A stretch of 53,813 nt of DNA from Anaerolinea sp. (GCA_029975055.1 JARKPU010000033.1:1-53813); one strand, 5' to 3'; positions 39,429 to 49,790 are shown, counted from the first letter of the stretch. Notes: generated by a model from the sequence alone, not told the origin. A program made the numbers and translations.

Positions 39429-39827
39429 ATGGAAAAGCGCCAGGTGCTGCTGTTGAGCGCGCAGCCGCTTTTAGGAGAGGGGCTTCAGCGCATCTTCGAA
39501 AGGCTGGAAGAGGTGGAGCTGGTCTGCCTGGATTGCTGGGATGTGCAAACCGTGGACGCCTGCCTGATGAAGGACCTCCACCCGGCGATGATCGTGCTGG
39601 CGGGGGAAAAAGAGGACGATCGATCCACCCACCTGATCTCTCATCTCCTGAAGCAGTACGAAGATATCCCGGTGATGTGGATCGACCTGGAAACGGCGGT
39701 GATGCGCGTCTTTACCGCGCACACGCTGAGCGCGAACAGCAGCGAGTTAATCCATGCCTTGTTGAAGCAAGACGCCTATCCGTTCGATATTCAAATTACC
39801 GATAAGAGATCGCACCCAGGGGCTTGA
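39429..39827 (+). CDS. Receiver-like protein lacking the phosphoacceptor
   Basis: 132 residues from MEKRQVLLLSAQPLLGEGLQ. The first 90 residues follow a CheY-like pattern (VLLLSAQPLLGEGLQRIFE, then HPAMIVLAGEKED), but the Asp expected after the third strand is missing and the first acidic pair is absent, so it cannot be a conventional response regulator. C-terminal ~40 residues are unique. It opens the nar operon, 14 bp before the cytochrome gene. Possibly a phosphorylation-independent adaptor; function unknown. Confidence 0.7.
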   Translation: MEKRQVLLLSAQPLLGEGLQRIFERLEEVELVCLDCWDVQTVDACLMKDLHPAMIVLAGEKEDDRSTHLISHLLKQYEDIPVMWIDLETAVMRVFTAHTLSANSSELIHALLKQDAYPFDIQITDKRSHPGA

Positions 39828-39841
39828 TGGAGGGAACACGT

Positions 39842-40786
39842 ATGGAGTTGCACCAAGAGCGTTCTCGGGCGCAGAGCCGCGCGGCAGCCCGGCTGAGGAA
39901 GCTGGGCGGATGGATGATCGCCTGCGGAGCTGCGCTGGTCTTCTTCGCGGCTGCGGCCGCCCCGCTTGCGAACGCCCGGCCGGCCGAGCCGCAGGAAGCC
40001 TCGGAAGGCCAGGCCATCTTCGAGGCCAAATGCTCCGGCTGCCACACGATTGGCAAAGGGAAGCTGGTCGGGCCGGATTTGCAGGATGTGACGAAGCAGC
40101 GCGATGCGCAGTGGCTCAAGAGCTTCCTGCTCGACCCGCCGAAGATGCTGGCAAGCGACCCGGCCGCGCAGCAGCTCTTGAAGGAATACAACAACATCGC
40201 CATGCCGAACCTGGGCCTGACGGACTCCGAGGCTGAGCAGGTGATCGCCTTCCTGGGCGGCTCAACCGCTGCCCCTGCATCCGAAGCCCCTGCGGCTGCG
40301 GCGCAGGCCCCAGCTGAGCAGGCCCCCGCCGGGGCAGCCGACCCCGCCAGAGGGCGGAAGCTCTTCACCGGCGAGCAAAGCCTGGCGAACGGCGGGCCGC
40401 ACTGCATGGCCTGCCATTCGGTGGAAGGCGCCGGCAGCCTGGGCGGGGGAGCGCTCGGCCCCGACCTGACGCACGTGTTCCAGCGCTACGGAGAGGCGGG
40501 GCTCGCGGGGGCGCTCAAAAACATCGCCTTCCCGACGATGAAAGGCCCCTTCTTGAACCGCGCACTCACCCCCGCCGAGCAGGCCGACCTGGTCGCCTTC
40601 TTCAAGGAAGCCGACCGCTCTCAGCCCGCTGTGGCGGTGATCGCCGCCGGCGCGCTCAACCTCAAAGCGCTGCTCGTCTTTGGCATTGCCGCCGTAGCAG
40701 CGGGGCTGCTCTACGGGCTGCTGTGGCTCTTCTGGCTGCGCATCCGCAAGGCAGCCGCCCCCCGCCTGCCCGTTCGCAAGTTGTAA
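39842..40786 (+). CDS. Membrane-anchored dihaem cytochrome c
   Basis: 314 residues from ATG 8 nt after GGAGGG. N-terminal signal/anchor (~21-45), haem site 1 CSGCH at 64-68, Ala/Pro-rich linker, haem site 2 CMACH near 188, then a C-terminal helix (~270-295). Methionines near each domain end (AMPNLGL, TMKGPF) may be axial ligands. Several nitrate reductases of this type carry a cytochrome c (NarC in Thermus) that links the enzyme to the respiratory chain; that is the likely role. Confidence 0.92.
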   Translation: MELHQERSRAQSRAAARLRKLGGWMIACGAALVFFAAAAAPLANARPAEPQEASEGQAIFEAKCSGCHTIGKGKLVGPDLQDVTKQRDAQWLKSFLLDPPKMLASDPAAQQLLKEYNNIAMPNLGLTDSEAEQVIAFLGGSTAAPASEAPAAAAQAPAEQAPAGAADPARGRKLFTGEQSLANGGPHCMACHSVEGAGSLGGGALGPDLTHVFQRYGEAGLAGALKNIAFPTMKGPFLNRALTPAEQADLVAFFKEADRSQPAVAVIAAGALNLKALLVFGIAAVAAGLLYGLLWLFWLRIRKAAAPRLPVRKL

Positions 40787-40810
40787 AAGTCATCTTCTCC
40801 AGGAGATATC

Positions 40811-43800
40811 ATGAAAAAGTGGACGAAGGAAAGCGCCGCACCCGTCGAGCGAAAATGGGAAGAGTTCTACCGCAACCGCTTTCAACATGAGAAGCGCGTG
40901 CGCACCACGCACGGGGTCAATTGTACCGGCAGCTGCTCATGGGAAGTGTTCGTCAAGGATGGCATTGTCACCTGGGAGCTTCAGGCCACCGATTACCCGC
41001 AGCTGGAAGACGGCCTGCCCCCCTACGAGCCGCGCGGATGCCAGCGGGGCATCAGCTTCTCGTGGTATCTGTACAGCCCCATCCGCGTCAAGTACCCTTA
41101 CGCGCGCGGGGCGCTGCTCGACCTGTGGCGCGAGGCGCGCACCGCGCACCCCGACCCCGTGGAGGCCTGGAAGGCGATCATGGACGACCCCGAAAAGCGG
41201 GCTGCCTTCCAGCAGGCGCGCGGCAAGGGCGGCTTCAGGCGTGTGCGCTGGGATGAGGCGCTGGAACTCATCGCGGCCTCGGTCGTCCACACCGTGAAGG
41301 CGCACGGCCCCGACCGGGTGATCGGCTTTTCGCCCATCCCGGCCATGTCGCAGGTCAGCTACGCCGCCGGCAGCCGCTTCCTCTCGCTCTTGGGCGGGGT
41401 GGTGATGAGTTTCTATGACTGGTACTGCGACCTGCCCCCCGCCAGCCCGGAAATTTGGGGCGAGCAGACCGACGTGCACGAATCGGCCGACTGGTATAAC
41501 AGCCGCTTCATCGCCGTGATGGGCGCCAACCTCAACATGACCCGCACGCCCGACGCGCATTTTATCTCTGAAGTGCGCCACGCCGGGGCCAAGCTGACGG
41601 TCTTCTCGCCGGATTTTTCGCAGGTGGCCAAGTACGCCGATTACTGGATCCCCGTCCACGCCGGGCAGGACACGGCCTACTGGATGGCGGTCAACCACGT
41701 GCTCCTCAAGGAGTGCTACGTGGATCGGCAGGTGCCTTATTTCAGCGGCTACCTCAAGAAGTTCACCGACACGCCCTTCCTGGTCGAGCTCCCCGAGGGC
41801 GGGGCGGCCCGGCCGGGCCGCTACCTGCGCGCCAACCGCCTGGCCGATTACCGCGACAGCGAAAACGGCGACTGGAAGCTGCTGGTGTGGGACGCAACGA
41901 GCGGCAGGCCGCGCATGCCGCGGGGGGCAGTCGGCCACCGCTGGGCCAAGGAAGACACCGGCAAATGGAACCTGGAGATGCGCGACGCGGTGACCGGCGA
42001 GGACCTCGACCCTGAGCTGACTTTCGCGGGGACGCATGACGAGATCCGCCTGCTGGAATTCGACGACTTCGCCGGCGGGGGCACCCTCAAGCGCGGCGTG
42101 CCGGTGCGCTACATCCAGGCCGAAGGCGGGCGCGTGGCCGTGACGACCGTCTTCGACCTGTTGATGGCCCAGTTCGGCGTGCCGCGCGGGCTGCCGGGCG
42201 AATACCCCGCCGGTTATGATGAAGACACTCCCTACACGCCCGCCTGGCAGGAGAAATACACCGGCATCCACCGCGACACGCTGACCCGCTTTGCCCGCGA
42301 GTGGGCCGAGAACGCCGAAAAGACGCACGGGAAGAACCTGGTGATCATCGGCGCGGGCGCCAACCACTGGTATCACAACAACCTGCTCTACCGCTCGGCG
42401 ATTGTGGCGCTGATGCTCACCGGCTCGGTGGGCGTCAACGGCGGCGGGCTGGCGCACTATGTGGGGCAGGAAAAGGTGGCCAACCAGGCCTCGTGGAGCG
42501 CGGTGGCCTTCGCGCAGGATTGGGGCATGGCCCCCCGCCAGCAGAACACGCCCTCCTTCCATTATGTTCACTCGGACCAGTGGCGCTACGAGCGCGGCTT
42601 CACGGCTTATGACAGCCTGCCCGGTGAGAAGAAGGAGCAGGCCAAAGAGCATACCATCGACCTGCAGGTGCAGGCGGTGCGGCGCGGCTGGCTGCCCTTC
42701 TTCCCGCAGTTCAACCGTTCCTCGCTGGAGGTAGTGCGCGAAGCCCAGGCCGGCGGGGCCGCCAGCGACGCCGAGATCATCCGGCACGTCGTCCGGCAGC
42801 TAAAAGAAGGCAGCCTCGGCTTTGCCGTGGAAGACCCCGATGCGCCGCAGAACTGGCCGCGGGTGTGGTTTATCTGGCGCGGAAACGCCATCGGCACCAG
42901 CGCCAAGGGCCACGAATACTTCCTGCGCCACTACCTGGGCACGCATCACAACGCCGTGGCGCCCGAAATGGCGCAGGGCTGCACCCACGAGGTGGTGTAC
43001 CGTGAAAAAGCGCCGGAAGGCAAGCTGGACCTGGTGGTGGACCTCAACTTCCGTATGGACACCTCTGCGCTGTATTCCGATATCGTCTTGCCGGCGGCCA
43101 CCTGGTATGAGAAAGACGACCTGAACACCACCGATCTGCACTCGTATATCAACCCCATGCAGGCGGCAGTTGCCCCGGCATGGGAATCGAAGAGCGACTG
43201 GGAGATCTACAAGGCGGTGGCCAAGCGCGTCAGCGAGCTGGCAAAGGTGCACCTGCCCAGGCCGGTGCGCGATGTGATCATGCAGCCCCTGCAGCACGAC
43301 ACCCCCGATGAGCTGGCCCAGCCCATTGTACAGGACTGGAAGACAGGCGAAGCCGAGGCCGCTCCCGGCCGCACGATGCCGAAGTTCCGCGTGGTGACGC
43401 GCGATTACACCCGCCTTTACGAGCAGATGACCGGCCTGGGCCGCGAGGTGGAGAGCAAGGGGGTCTCGGCGCACGGGCTGAGCATTGCGGTGGCCGATGA
43501 GTACCGCCGCCTGGCGCAGCGGCAGCCGCGCAAAGTGAACGGGCAGGTTTTGCCCTCGCTGTGCGAGGCGCAAGAGGTGGCCGAGGTGATCCTGGCCTTA
43601 GACCCGGTCTCGAACGGCGAGCTGGCATTCCGTGCCTTCGAGGCCGAAGAGCATAAAACCGGGCTGAGCCTGCGCGACCTGGCCGAGGGGCTGCGCGACG
43701 TGCGCTACACCTTCGCCGACATCGTGGCCCAGCCTCGCCGCCAGCTCACCACCCCCACCTGGTCGGCGGTGATCAACAAAGGCCGGGCTTACTCGCCCTT

Positions 43801-44437
43801 CTCGCTGAACGTGGAGCGCGGCATCCCCTGGCGCACGCTCACCGGGCGGCAGCACTTTTACCTCGACCACGAGGGCTACCTGGCCTGGGGCGAGCACCTG
43901 CCCACGTACAAGCCCCGGGCGGATCACCTGATGCTGGACGAGAGCCAGGAGACCTTCGCCGCTGTGAAGGACGGCGGTATGAATTCCAGGCTGCTCAACC
44001 TGATCACCCCGCACGGCAAGTGGAGCATCCACTCCACCTACTCGGAGAACAACCGCATGATGACCCTCTCGCGGGGGGGCTACCCCGTCTGGCTCAACGA
44101 CCGTGACGCGGCGGAGCTTTCGATTGCCGATAACGACTGGGTGGAGGTGTTCAACGATAACGGCGTGTTCGTCCAGCGGGCCATCGTCTCGGCGCGCATC
44201 CCGCAAGGAACGGTGTTCATCTACCACGCCACCGAGCGCACGGTGGGCATCCCCAAATCGCCGCTGCGGGGCAGGCGCGCCGGGATGAACAACTCGCTCA
44301 CCCGCGCGCGGCTCAAACCGGTGCTGATGTCTGGCGGTTACGCCCAGTTTACCTACGCCTTCAATTACTGGGGCCCCACCGGCGTCAACCGCGACACGTT
44401 TGTGTTCGTCCGGCGCATCGAGCCGCCCGAGTTTTAA
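40811..44437 (+). CDS. narG: Respiratory nitrate reductase alpha subunit
   Basis: 1208 residues, close to the NarG norm (~1240). Catalytic Mo-bisMGD subunit reducing nitrate to nitrite. The N-terminal [4Fe-4S] site is HGVNCTGSC plus the later GCQRG cysteine; the first ligand is His as in NarG. The Mo-ligand Asp region [20 protein letters not shown] is present. The start [11 protein letters not shown] follows AGGAG. No Tat motif is evident, consistent with a cytoplasm-facing enzyme. Followed 15 bp later by narH. Confidence 0.98.
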   Translation: MKKWTKESAAPVERKWEEFYRNRFQHEKRVRTTHGVNCTGSCSWEVFVKDGIVTWELQATDYPQLEDGLPPYEPRGCQRGISFSWYLYSPIRVKYPYARGALLDLWREARTAHPDPVEAWKAIMDDPEKRAAFQQARGKGGFRRVRWDEALELIAASVVHTVKAHGPDRVIGFSPIPAMSQVSYAAGSRFLSLLGGVVMSFYDWYCDLPPASPEIWGEQTDVHESADWYNSRFIAVMGANLNMTRTPDAHFISEVRHAGAKLTVFSPDFSQVAKYADYWIPVHAGQDTAYWMAVNHVLLKECYVDRQVPYFSGYLKKFTDTPFLVELPEGGAARPGRYLRANRLADYRDSENGDWKLLVWDATSGRPRMPRGAVGHRWAKEDTGKWNLEMRDAVTGEDLDPELTFAGTHDEIRLLEFDDFAGGGTLKRGVPVRYIQAEGGRVAVTTVFDLLMAQFGVPRGLPGEYPAGYDEDTPYTPAWQEKYTGIHRDTLTRFAREWAENAEKTHGKNLVIIGAGANHWYHNNLLYRSAIVALMLTGSVGVNGGGLAHYVGQEKVANQASWSAVAFAQDWGMAPRQQNTPSFHYVHSDQWRYERGFTAYDSLPGEKKEQAKEHTIDLQVQAVRRGWLPFFPQFNRSSLEVVREAQAGGAASDAEIIRHVVRQLKEGSLGFAVEDPDAPQNWPRVWFIWRGNAIGTSAKGHEYFLRHYLGTHHNAVAPEMAQGCTHEVVYREKAPEGKLDLVVDLNFRMDTSALYSDIVLPAATWYEKDDLNTTDLHSYINPMQAAVAPAWESKSDWEIYKAVAKRVSELAKVHLPRPVRDVIMQPLQHDTPDELAQPIVQDWKTGEAEAAPGRTMPKFRVVTRDYTRLYEQMTGLGREVESKGVSAHGLSIAVADEYRRLAQRQPRKVNGQVLPSLCEAQEVAEVILALDPVSNGELAFRAFEAEEHKTGLSLRDLAEGLRDVRYTFADIVAQPRRQLTTPTWSAVINKGRAYSPFSLNVERGIPWRTLTGRQHFYLDHEGYLAWGEHLPTYKPRADHLMLDESQETFAAVKDGGMNSRLLNLITPHGKWSIHSTYSENNRMMTLSRGGYPVWLNDRDAAELSIADNDWVEVFNDNGVFVQRAIVSARIPQGTVFIYHATERTVGIPKSPLRGRRAGMNNSLTRARLKPVLMSGGYAQFTYAFNYWGPTGVNRDTFVFVRRIEPPEF

Positions 44438-44452
44438 CCCTAAGGAGGCCCC

Positions 44453-45979
44453 ATGAACGTTCGCGCGCATATGAGTATGCTCTTTCACCTGGATAAGTGC
44501 ATCGGCTGCCACACCTGCTCGATTGCCTGCAAGAACCTGTGGACCGACCGCAAAGGCGCCGAGTATATGTGGTGGAATAATGTCGAGACGCGCCCCGGCA
44601 CCGGCTACCCGACGCAATGGGAGAACCAGGAACGCTTCAACGGCGGCTGGGAATGGGACGGCAAAGCCCTGCGCCTGCGGCTGCACTCCAGGCTTTCGGG
44701 CCTGCTGAAGCTGTTTTATAACCCTTCGCTGCCGGAACTGGATGACTACTACGAGCCGTTCACCTTCCGCTACGAGGACCTGTTCAACGCCCCGGCCGGA
44801 ACCGACCAGCCCACGGCCATCCCCGTCTCGCAGGTGACGGGCGAGCCGATGGAGATCAAGACCGGCCCGAACTGGGACGACGACCTGGGCGGCTCGAACA
44901 CCTACGCCTGGAACGACCCGGCGATGGCCGATGTGCCGCCTGCCGTGCGCGAGCAGATGCAGGAGCTGGAGCGGGTGGTCTTCAACTACCTGCCGCGCAT
45001 CTGCAACCACTGCCTCAACCCGGCCTGCGTGGCGGCCTGCCCATCGGGGGCCATCTACAAGCGCGCCGAAGACGGCGTGGTGCTGGTGAACGAGAACAAG
45101 TGCCGCGCCTGGCGCATGTGCGTGGCGGCCTGCCCCTACAAGAAGGCCTTCTATAACTGGTCCACCGGCAAATCCGAGAAGTGCATCTTATGCTTCCCGC
45201 GCCTCGAGACGGGCCAGGCCCCGGCCTGCGCGCATTCCTGCGTCGGGCGCATCCGCTACATGGGCGTGCTGCTCTACGATGCCGACCGCATCCCCCAGGC
45301 GGCGATGGTGCCCGACGAGCAGCTCATCGAGGCCCACCGCTCCGTCATCCTCGACCCGTTCGACCCCGAGGTGATCGCATCCGCCCGGGCAAACGGCATC
45401 GAAGACAGCTGGATCGCCGCGGCGCAGAACTCTCCGGCGTACAAGTTTGTGGTGCAATGGAAGCTGGCGCTGCCGCTGCACCCGGAATATCGCACCATGG
45501 CGATGATGTATTACATCCCCCCGCTCTCGCCGGTTGTTTCGGTCATCGAAGAGGATCTCTACCGGCTCGACATCGCCCCTGAGCGGCCCGGCACGGCGGC
45601 CGACCGCGATTTTGAGCTTTTCAACCGGCTGGATTCAGCCCGGCTGCCGGTGCAGTACCTGGCCAACCTGTTTTCCGCCGGCAACGAGGCCGTCATCCGG
45701 CCCATCCTGCGCAAGCTGCTGGCAGTGCGCATCTACATGCGCCGCAAGACGGTGGACGGCTGCGTCGATGAGCAGACGCTGGCTCTGCTGGCAGACGCCG
45801 GTACGAGCGTGGAAGAGGCCGAGGCCATCTACCGCCTGACGACCGTGCCGACTACCGCCGAGCGCTTTGTCCTCCCGCAGTATCACCGCGAGACGGCCAT
45901 CGAAGCCTGGGCCGACCCGCTTTCGCGCAAGGGCGAGGCAGGCTTTGGCTTTGTGCAGCCGCCGCTGCGAGGAGAGTGA
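44453..45979 (+). CDS. narH: Respiratory nitrate reductase beta subunit
   Basis: 508 residues. Electron-transfer subunit with four Cys clusters: CIGCHTCSIACKN, CNHCLNPACVAACPSG, CRAWRMCVAACPYKK (the Trp marks the [3Fe-4S] cluster) and CILCFPRLETGQAPACAHSC. SD AAGGAGG precedes the ATG. Takes electrons from NarI and passes them to NarG. Confidence 0.98.
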   Translation: MNVRAHMSMLFHLDKCIGCHTCSIACKNLWTDRKGAEYMWWNNVETRPGTGYPTQWENQERFNGGWEWDGKALRLRLHSRLSGLLKLFYNPSLPELDDYYEPFTFRYEDLFNAPAGTDQPTAIPVSQVTGEPMEIKTGPNWDDDLGGSNTYAWNDPAMADVPPAVREQMQELERVVFNYLPRICNHCLNPACVAACPSGAIYKRAEDGVVLVNENKCRAWRMCVAACPYKKAFYNWSTGKSEKCILCFPRLETGQAPACAHSCVGRIRYMGVLLYDADRIPQAAMVPDEQLIEAHRSVILDPFDPEVIASARANGIEDSWIAAAQNSPAYKFVVQWKLALPLHPEYRTMAMMYYIPPLSPVVSVIEEDLYRLDIAPERPGTAADRDFELFNRLDSARLPVQYLANLFSAGNEAVIRPILRKLLAVRIYMRRKTVDGCVDEQTLALLADAGTSVEEAEAIYRLTTVPTTAERFVLPQYHRETAIEAWADPLSRKGEAGFGFVQPPLRGE

Positions 45980-45980
45980 G

Positions 45981-46502
45981 ATGGAAGAGCCAAAGGCAAG
46001 CGCGTTGATCTTGCTGGCCGAAGCGTTCCGCTACCCGGCCCCCGGGCGCCTGGAGGCGCTCGAAAGCGCCTTCCAGGGGCTGCCCCCGGGCCGCGAGCGC
46101 GAACTGGTGCGCGCCTTCCTCGAGCGAATCGGCAGGCTCTCGCTGGGGGCCTGGGAGGAGCTGCACACCCGCACGCTCGACCTCAACCCCCCCGCCGCGC
46201 CGTATTTCGGCTTCCAGACGTGGGGCGAGAGCTACCAGCGCGGGCAGTTCCTCTCCAGGTTGAACGGCGAGCTGATGCGCGCAGGCATCGACGCCGACGG
46301 CGAGCTGGCCGATCACCTGATCCCCGTGTTCCGCTACCTGGCCGGGGCCGCCGCGCCGCTGCCCGAACTGCTGGAGGTGCTCGAACCGGCGCTGAGCCGC
46401 ATGAGCGCGGCTTTGCGGAAGGCGGACGCGGAAAACCCTTACCTTTCCCTCCTGGATGCGGCGCAGAGCCTGGCCAGGCAGCTCAAAAAGGAGCCTGTAT
46501 GA
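45981..46502 (+). CDS. narJ: Nitrate reductase assembly chaperone NarJ
   Basis: 173 residues from MEEPKASALILLAEAFRYPA, with GAGGAG upstream; the longer frame overlapping narH is not needed. Helical TorD/NarJ fold (FRYPAPGRLEALE, PPAAPYFGFQTWGESYQRGQFL). It guides Mo cofactor insertion into NarG. The stop overlaps the narI ATG (ATGA). Confidence 0.93.
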   Translation: MEEPKASALILLAEAFRYPAPGRLEALESAFQGLPPGRERELVRAFLERIGRLSLGAWEELHTRTLDLNPPAAPYFGFQTWGESYQRGQFLSRLNGELMRAGIDADGELADHLIPVFRYLAGAAAPLPELLEVLEPALSRMSAALRKADAENPYLSLLDAAQSLARQLKKEPV

Positions 46503-47206
46503 TCTGGGACACGATCTTTTTTGTCATCCTGCCCTATATCTCGCTGGCGGTGGCGGTTTGTGTGACGGTTTACCGCTCGATCTACCGGCCGTTCAGCGTT
46601 TCCAGCATGTCGTCGCAATTGCTCGAGCGGAAGAAGCTCTATTGGGGCTCGATTTCGTTCCACTATGGAATCGTGCTGGTGCTGCTCGGGCACCTGGCGG
46701 CCCTGCTGTTGCCCAAGGGCCTGCTGCTTTGGAACGCCGTCCCCGTGCGCATGTACCTGCTGGAATTGACCGGCCTGGCGCTCGGCATCTGGGCGCTGGT
46801 TGGGCTGGGGGTTCTGCTGTGGCGGCGCCTGAGCGAAAAGCGCGTGCGCGCCGTCACCACTCCGATGGATCTGGCAGTGCTCGTGCTGGTGATCCTCTCG
46901 GCCCTGACGGGCGTGCTGACGGCCACGCTCTACCGCTTTGGCACCTCGTGGTTCACCGTGGTCTTCACCCCTTACCTGGCGTCGCTCTTCACGCTGCAGC
47001 CGAACATTGGGCTGGTGACACCGCTACCGTGGGTCATCAAGCTGCATGTGATCAACTTCTTCATCTTGCTGGCGGTTTTTCCGTTCTCGCGGCTCATTCA
47101 CATCGTCACCTACCCGGCGGGGTATTTGATCCGCCCCTGGCAGATCGTCTTGTGGAACCGCAAAGCGCGCGCAGCCGCCCGGCTGCCGCAGACCAAGGGA
47201 GGCTAA
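46499..47206 (+). CDS. narI: Nitrate reductase gamma subunit (cytochrome b)
   Basis: 235 residues with five membrane helices. Its His residues in the SISFHYGIVLVLLGHLAALL segment and in KLHVINFF..FSRLIHIVTYP are the b-haem ligands of NarI. Oxidises quinol and feeds NarH. Coupled to narJ by ATGA overlap; narK follows by 2 bp. Confidence 0.97.
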   Translation: MIWDTIFFVILPYISLAVAVCVTVYRSIYRPFSVSSMSSQLLERKKLYWGSISFHYGIVLVLLGHLAALLLPKGLLLWNAVPVRMYLLELTGLALGIWALVGLGVLLWRRLSEKRVRAVTTPMDLAVLVLVILSALTGVLTATLYRFGTSWFTVVFTPYLASLFTLQPNIGLVTPLPWVIKLHVINFFILLAVFPFSRLIHIVTYPAGYLIRPWQIVLWNRKARAAARLPQTKGG

Positions 47207-47208
47207 CC

Positions 47209-48546
47209 ATGGCGCAGCAATTGCAGCAGAAACGTATCGAAGGCAGCCCATCCAGGGGCCTGTTTGGCGCGACGCTGGGCTTTTTCATCGGCTTTGCCGC
47301 CGTGGCGCTGTTCGGCACCACCGCCTCGAAGGTGAAAGACGCCCTGCAGCTCACTCCGCTGGCGGTAGGTTTTTTGGTGGCCATGCCGTCCCTTTCGGGG
47401 TCGCTGCTGCGCATCCCCTTCGCCGCCTGGGTGGATACGGTGGGCGGGCGGAAGCCCTTCCTCGTCTTGCTCGGCCTTTCGATTGTGGGGATGAGCGGGC
47501 TGACCGTGCTGATGTACGCGCTCTTCCCGGACCGCCTGACCCCCGCGCACGCCCCGCTGATCTACCTGCTTGGGCTGCTCAGCGGCTGCGGCATCGCCAC
47601 CTTTTCGGTGGGGACGGGGCAGGTCTCCTATTGGTTCCCCAAAGCCCGGCAGGGGGCGGCGCTGGGCATTTATGCGGGCGTGGCCAACCTGGCGCCTGGC
47701 ATCTTCTCTTTCTTGCTGCCGCTGGCGCTGGGCTGGTGGGGCATGGCCGGCTCGTACCTGGCCTGGTTGATCTTCCTCGTGGCGGGCACGCTGCTCTATT
47801 ACCTCACCGGCCGGAACGCGCCTTATTTCCAGCTCCGGGCGCAGGGGCTGGCGCGCGATGAAGCCGTCGCCGCCGCCAAAGCCCACGGGCAGGAGATGTT
47901 CCCCTCCGGCAAGATCATCGAGAGCCTGCGGATCTCGGCCCGCACCTGGAAGACCTGGCCGCTGGTGTTCATTTACTTCACCACCTTCGGCGGTTTCATG
48001 GCCCTCACTTCCTGGCTGCCGACCTATTGGAAGGCGTACTTTGGCATGAGCGTGGTGACGGCCGGCTCGCTGACGGCGCTGTATTCCATCCTCACTTCGC
48101 TGGTGCGGGTAGCCGGGGGCGGGGTCTCCGACCGGATGGGCGGCGAGCGCACCACCCTGGCGGCATTGGCGATCATGCTGGCCGGGGCGGTAACCCTGGC
48201 ATTCTCAACCTCCCCGGCTGTTTCGATGACGGCGGTGGTGATCCTGGCGGTGGGCATGGGCATCACCAACGCGGCGGTGTTCAAGCTGGTGCCTCAAGAG
48301 GTGCCGCAGGCGGTGGGCGGGGCCTCCGGCTGGGTGGGCGGTTTGGGCGCTTTTGGCGGGTTCACCCTGCCGCCGCTGCTTGGGGCCATCGTGGCGGCGC
48401 GGGGGCAGGCGGGGTATGCGAGCGGGTTTTTCCTGTTCGTGCTCCTGGCGGTTGTGTCGCTGGGGCTTTCGGCGCTGCTGGCCCGCACGCACGCCGCCGA
48501 AGAGCGGCGCGCCCAGGAGCGGCCGCTGGAGAAGCAGCATGTGTAA
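47209..48546 (+). CDS. narK: Nitrate/nitrite MFS transporter (NarK family)
   Basis: 445 residues with 12 helices, SD GGGAGG 6 nt before ATG. NarK-type signatures: TPLAVGFLVAMPSLSGSLLRIPFAAWVDTVGGRKP and the glycine-rich nitrate-signature stretches GCGIATFSVGTGQVSYWFPK and GVANLAPGIFSFLLP. Single-copy NarK (12 helices, not a NarK1-NarK2 fusion). Whether it is a nitrate/proton symporter or nitrate/nitrite antiporter cannot be told. Confidence 0.93.
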   Translation: MAQQLQQKRIEGSPSRGLFGATLGFFIGFAAVALFGTTASKVKDALQLTPLAVGFLVAMPSLSGSLLRIPFAAWVDTVGGRKPFLVLLGLSIVGMSGLTVLMYALFPDRLTPAHAPLIYLLGLLSGCGIATFSVGTGQVSYWFPKARQGAALGIYAGVANLAPGIFSFLLPLALGWWGMAGSYLAWLIFLVAGTLLYYLTGRNAPYFQLRAQGLARDEAVAAAKAHGQEMFPSGKIIESLRISARTWKTWPLVFIYFTTFGGFMALTSWLPTYWKAYFGMSVVTAGSLTALYSILTSLVRVAGGGVSDRMGGERTTLAALAIMLAGAVTLAFSTSPAVSMTAVVILAVGMGITNAAVFKLVPQEVPQAVGGASGWVGGLGAFGGFTLPPLLGAIVAARGQAGYASGFFLFVLLAVVSLGLSALLARTHAAEERRAQERPLEKQHV

Positions 48547-49165
48547 GGTGAGCGAACTCCTGGCGCTTTCGAGCGCGCGCCACAGCCACCTGTGCCCGCG
48601 GCAGGTGTTGGGGGTGCGCATGGCGCTCGCCGCAGGCGCGGCGCTTGGCCTGGAGCTGCCGCGGACGGATAAGCGCCTGCTGGTGATCGCCGAGACGGAC
48701 GGCTGCTTCATCGACGGGCTGGAAGTGGCGGCGGGCGTTTCGGCGGGCCACCGAACGTTGAAAATTGAAGATTACGGCAAGGTGGCCGCCACGTTTGTGG
48801 ATACGCAAACCGGGCAGGCCCTGCGCCTGGCCCCGCAGCCGGGCGTTCGCGAGCTGGCGGGAGAGTATGCGCCGGGCGAGAGGCGGCATTACTTTGCCCA
48901 GTTGCAAGCCTACCAGGTGATGCCCGCCGAGGTGTTGTTTTCGGCCGTGCCCGTCCGGCTGGTTGTGCCGGTCGAGCGGATCCTCAGCCGGCCGGGGGTG
49001 CGGGTGAACTGCTGCGCGTGCGGGGAGGAGATCATCAACGAACGGGAGCTGGTGGTGGCGGGGCGGCCCTACTGCCGTTCTTGCCTCGGGCAGGGGTATT
49101 ATCACCCCGAAGAAGCTCAACCGGTTTTCGCACCCGGCCTGGAGGCCGTGGAGCTGCTGCCTTAA
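48539..49165 (+). CDS. FmdE-domain protein with C-terminal zinc ribbon
   Basis: 208 residues. The ATG lies inside the last codons of narK (8-bp overlap), so it is coupled. N-terminal FmdE domain (SARHSHLCPRQVLGVRMALAAG, ETDGCFIDGLEVAAGVSAGHRTLKIEDYGK); conserved His and Cys residues bind metal in this family, named after subunit E of formylmethanofuran dehydrogenase, a Mo/W enzyme. C-terminal zinc ribbon CCACGEEI..CRSC. Its place at the end of a molybdoenzyme operon suggests a role in Mo-cofactor handling, by inference. Confidence 0.9.
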   Translation: MCKVSELLALSSARHSHLCPRQVLGVRMALAAGAALGLELPRTDKRLLVIAETDGCFIDGLEVAAGVSAGHRTLKIEDYGKVAATFVDTQTGQALRLAPQPGVRELAGEYAPGERRHYFAQLQAYQVMPAEVLFSAVPVRLVVPVERILSRPGVRVNCCACGEEIINERELVVAGRPYCRSCLGQGYYHPEEAQPVFAPGLEAVELLP

Positions 49166-49184
49166 GCGCCTTCAAATTTTAAAG

Positions 49185-49236
49185 ACGCCCGGCCGCCGCG
49201 GAGTTCATTCCACGGGTTGGCCGGGCGCCCGTTTTG
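49185..49236. terminator. Terminator of the nar operon
   Basis: CGCCCGGCC and GGCCGGGCG form a 9-bp stem followed by CCCGTTTTG; it lies between the convergent nar and crcB genes. Confidence 0.7.
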
Positions 49237-49250
49237 CCTTTGCGCGGTGC

Positions 49251-49643
49251 TCACAGCAGGTTCTTCGCGACCAATACCCCTAAACTGACGGCCAGGATGC
49301 CGACCAGGGTGCTGCCCAAGGCGTTGAGGACGCCCAGCAGCCACTGGCCGCGGTTGATCAGGCTGAAGCTCTCGAAGCTGAAGGTCGAAAACGTGGTGTA
49401 TGCGCCGAGAAACCCCACCGCGATGAGCAGACGCCAGCGCGGATCGATCATAAAGCGCTCGGTGGCAAGGGTCAGAAACAGACCGATGAGAAAACTGCCG
49501 GTCATGTTGATCAACACCGTGCCGAAGGGGAAAGCCGCGCCCCACTTTTGCGCGGACCAATCTCCGATCCAATAGCGGGCGTTTGCCCCAAGGATGGCGC
49601 CGGCCGAAATCAATAAGATCTTTTCAAGGGTAGGCCCGATCAT
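49251..49643 (-). CDS. crcB: Fluoride exporter CrcB (Fluc)
   Basis: 130 residues, four membrane helices, the standard size for a dual-topology Fluc channel. Family motifs GAILGANARYWIGD, GTVLINMTGSFLIGLF and GFLGAYTTFSTFSFES (fluoride-lining Phe and central Na+ region). Expressed behind a fluoride riboswitch. A single crcB copy is visible. Confidence 0.97.
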   Translation of the reverse strand: MIGPTLEKILLISAGAILGANARYWIGDWSAQKWGAAFPFGTVLINMTGSFLIGLFLTLATERFMIDPRWRLLIAVGFLGAYTTFSTFSFESFSLINRGQWLLGVLNALGSTLVGILAVSLGVLVAKNLL

Positions 49644-49670
49644 CTGGTTCTATGGTTCCTCACGACGCAT

Positions 49671-49790
49671 AAAAAAACCTCTACCATGGTCTTCAGGCCG
49701 GTGTTTCAAGTTTTCTGAAAATTGTGGGTTTTTCCCCGCAATTTACAGAAAAAGATACACACGATCGTCTTCAACCACTGGTAGAGGCTA
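49671..49790 (-). terminator. Riboswitch expression platform (long-range terminator)
   Basis: On the minus strand CCTCTACCA at the 3' end of the aptamer pairs with TGGTAGAGG followed by seven T (49671-49689); TGGT/ACCA extends it past one bulged G. An inner hairpin (TTTTCTG..AAATTG with CAATTTTCAGAAAA) brings the arms together. Fluoride binding holds CCTCTAC in the aptamer pseudoknot and should prevent termination. Confidence 0.8.

Noticed and set aside
40937..42787. 616-codon open frame opposite narG
   Set aside because: narG is unambiguous; the antisense frame has shadow composition and no start signal.
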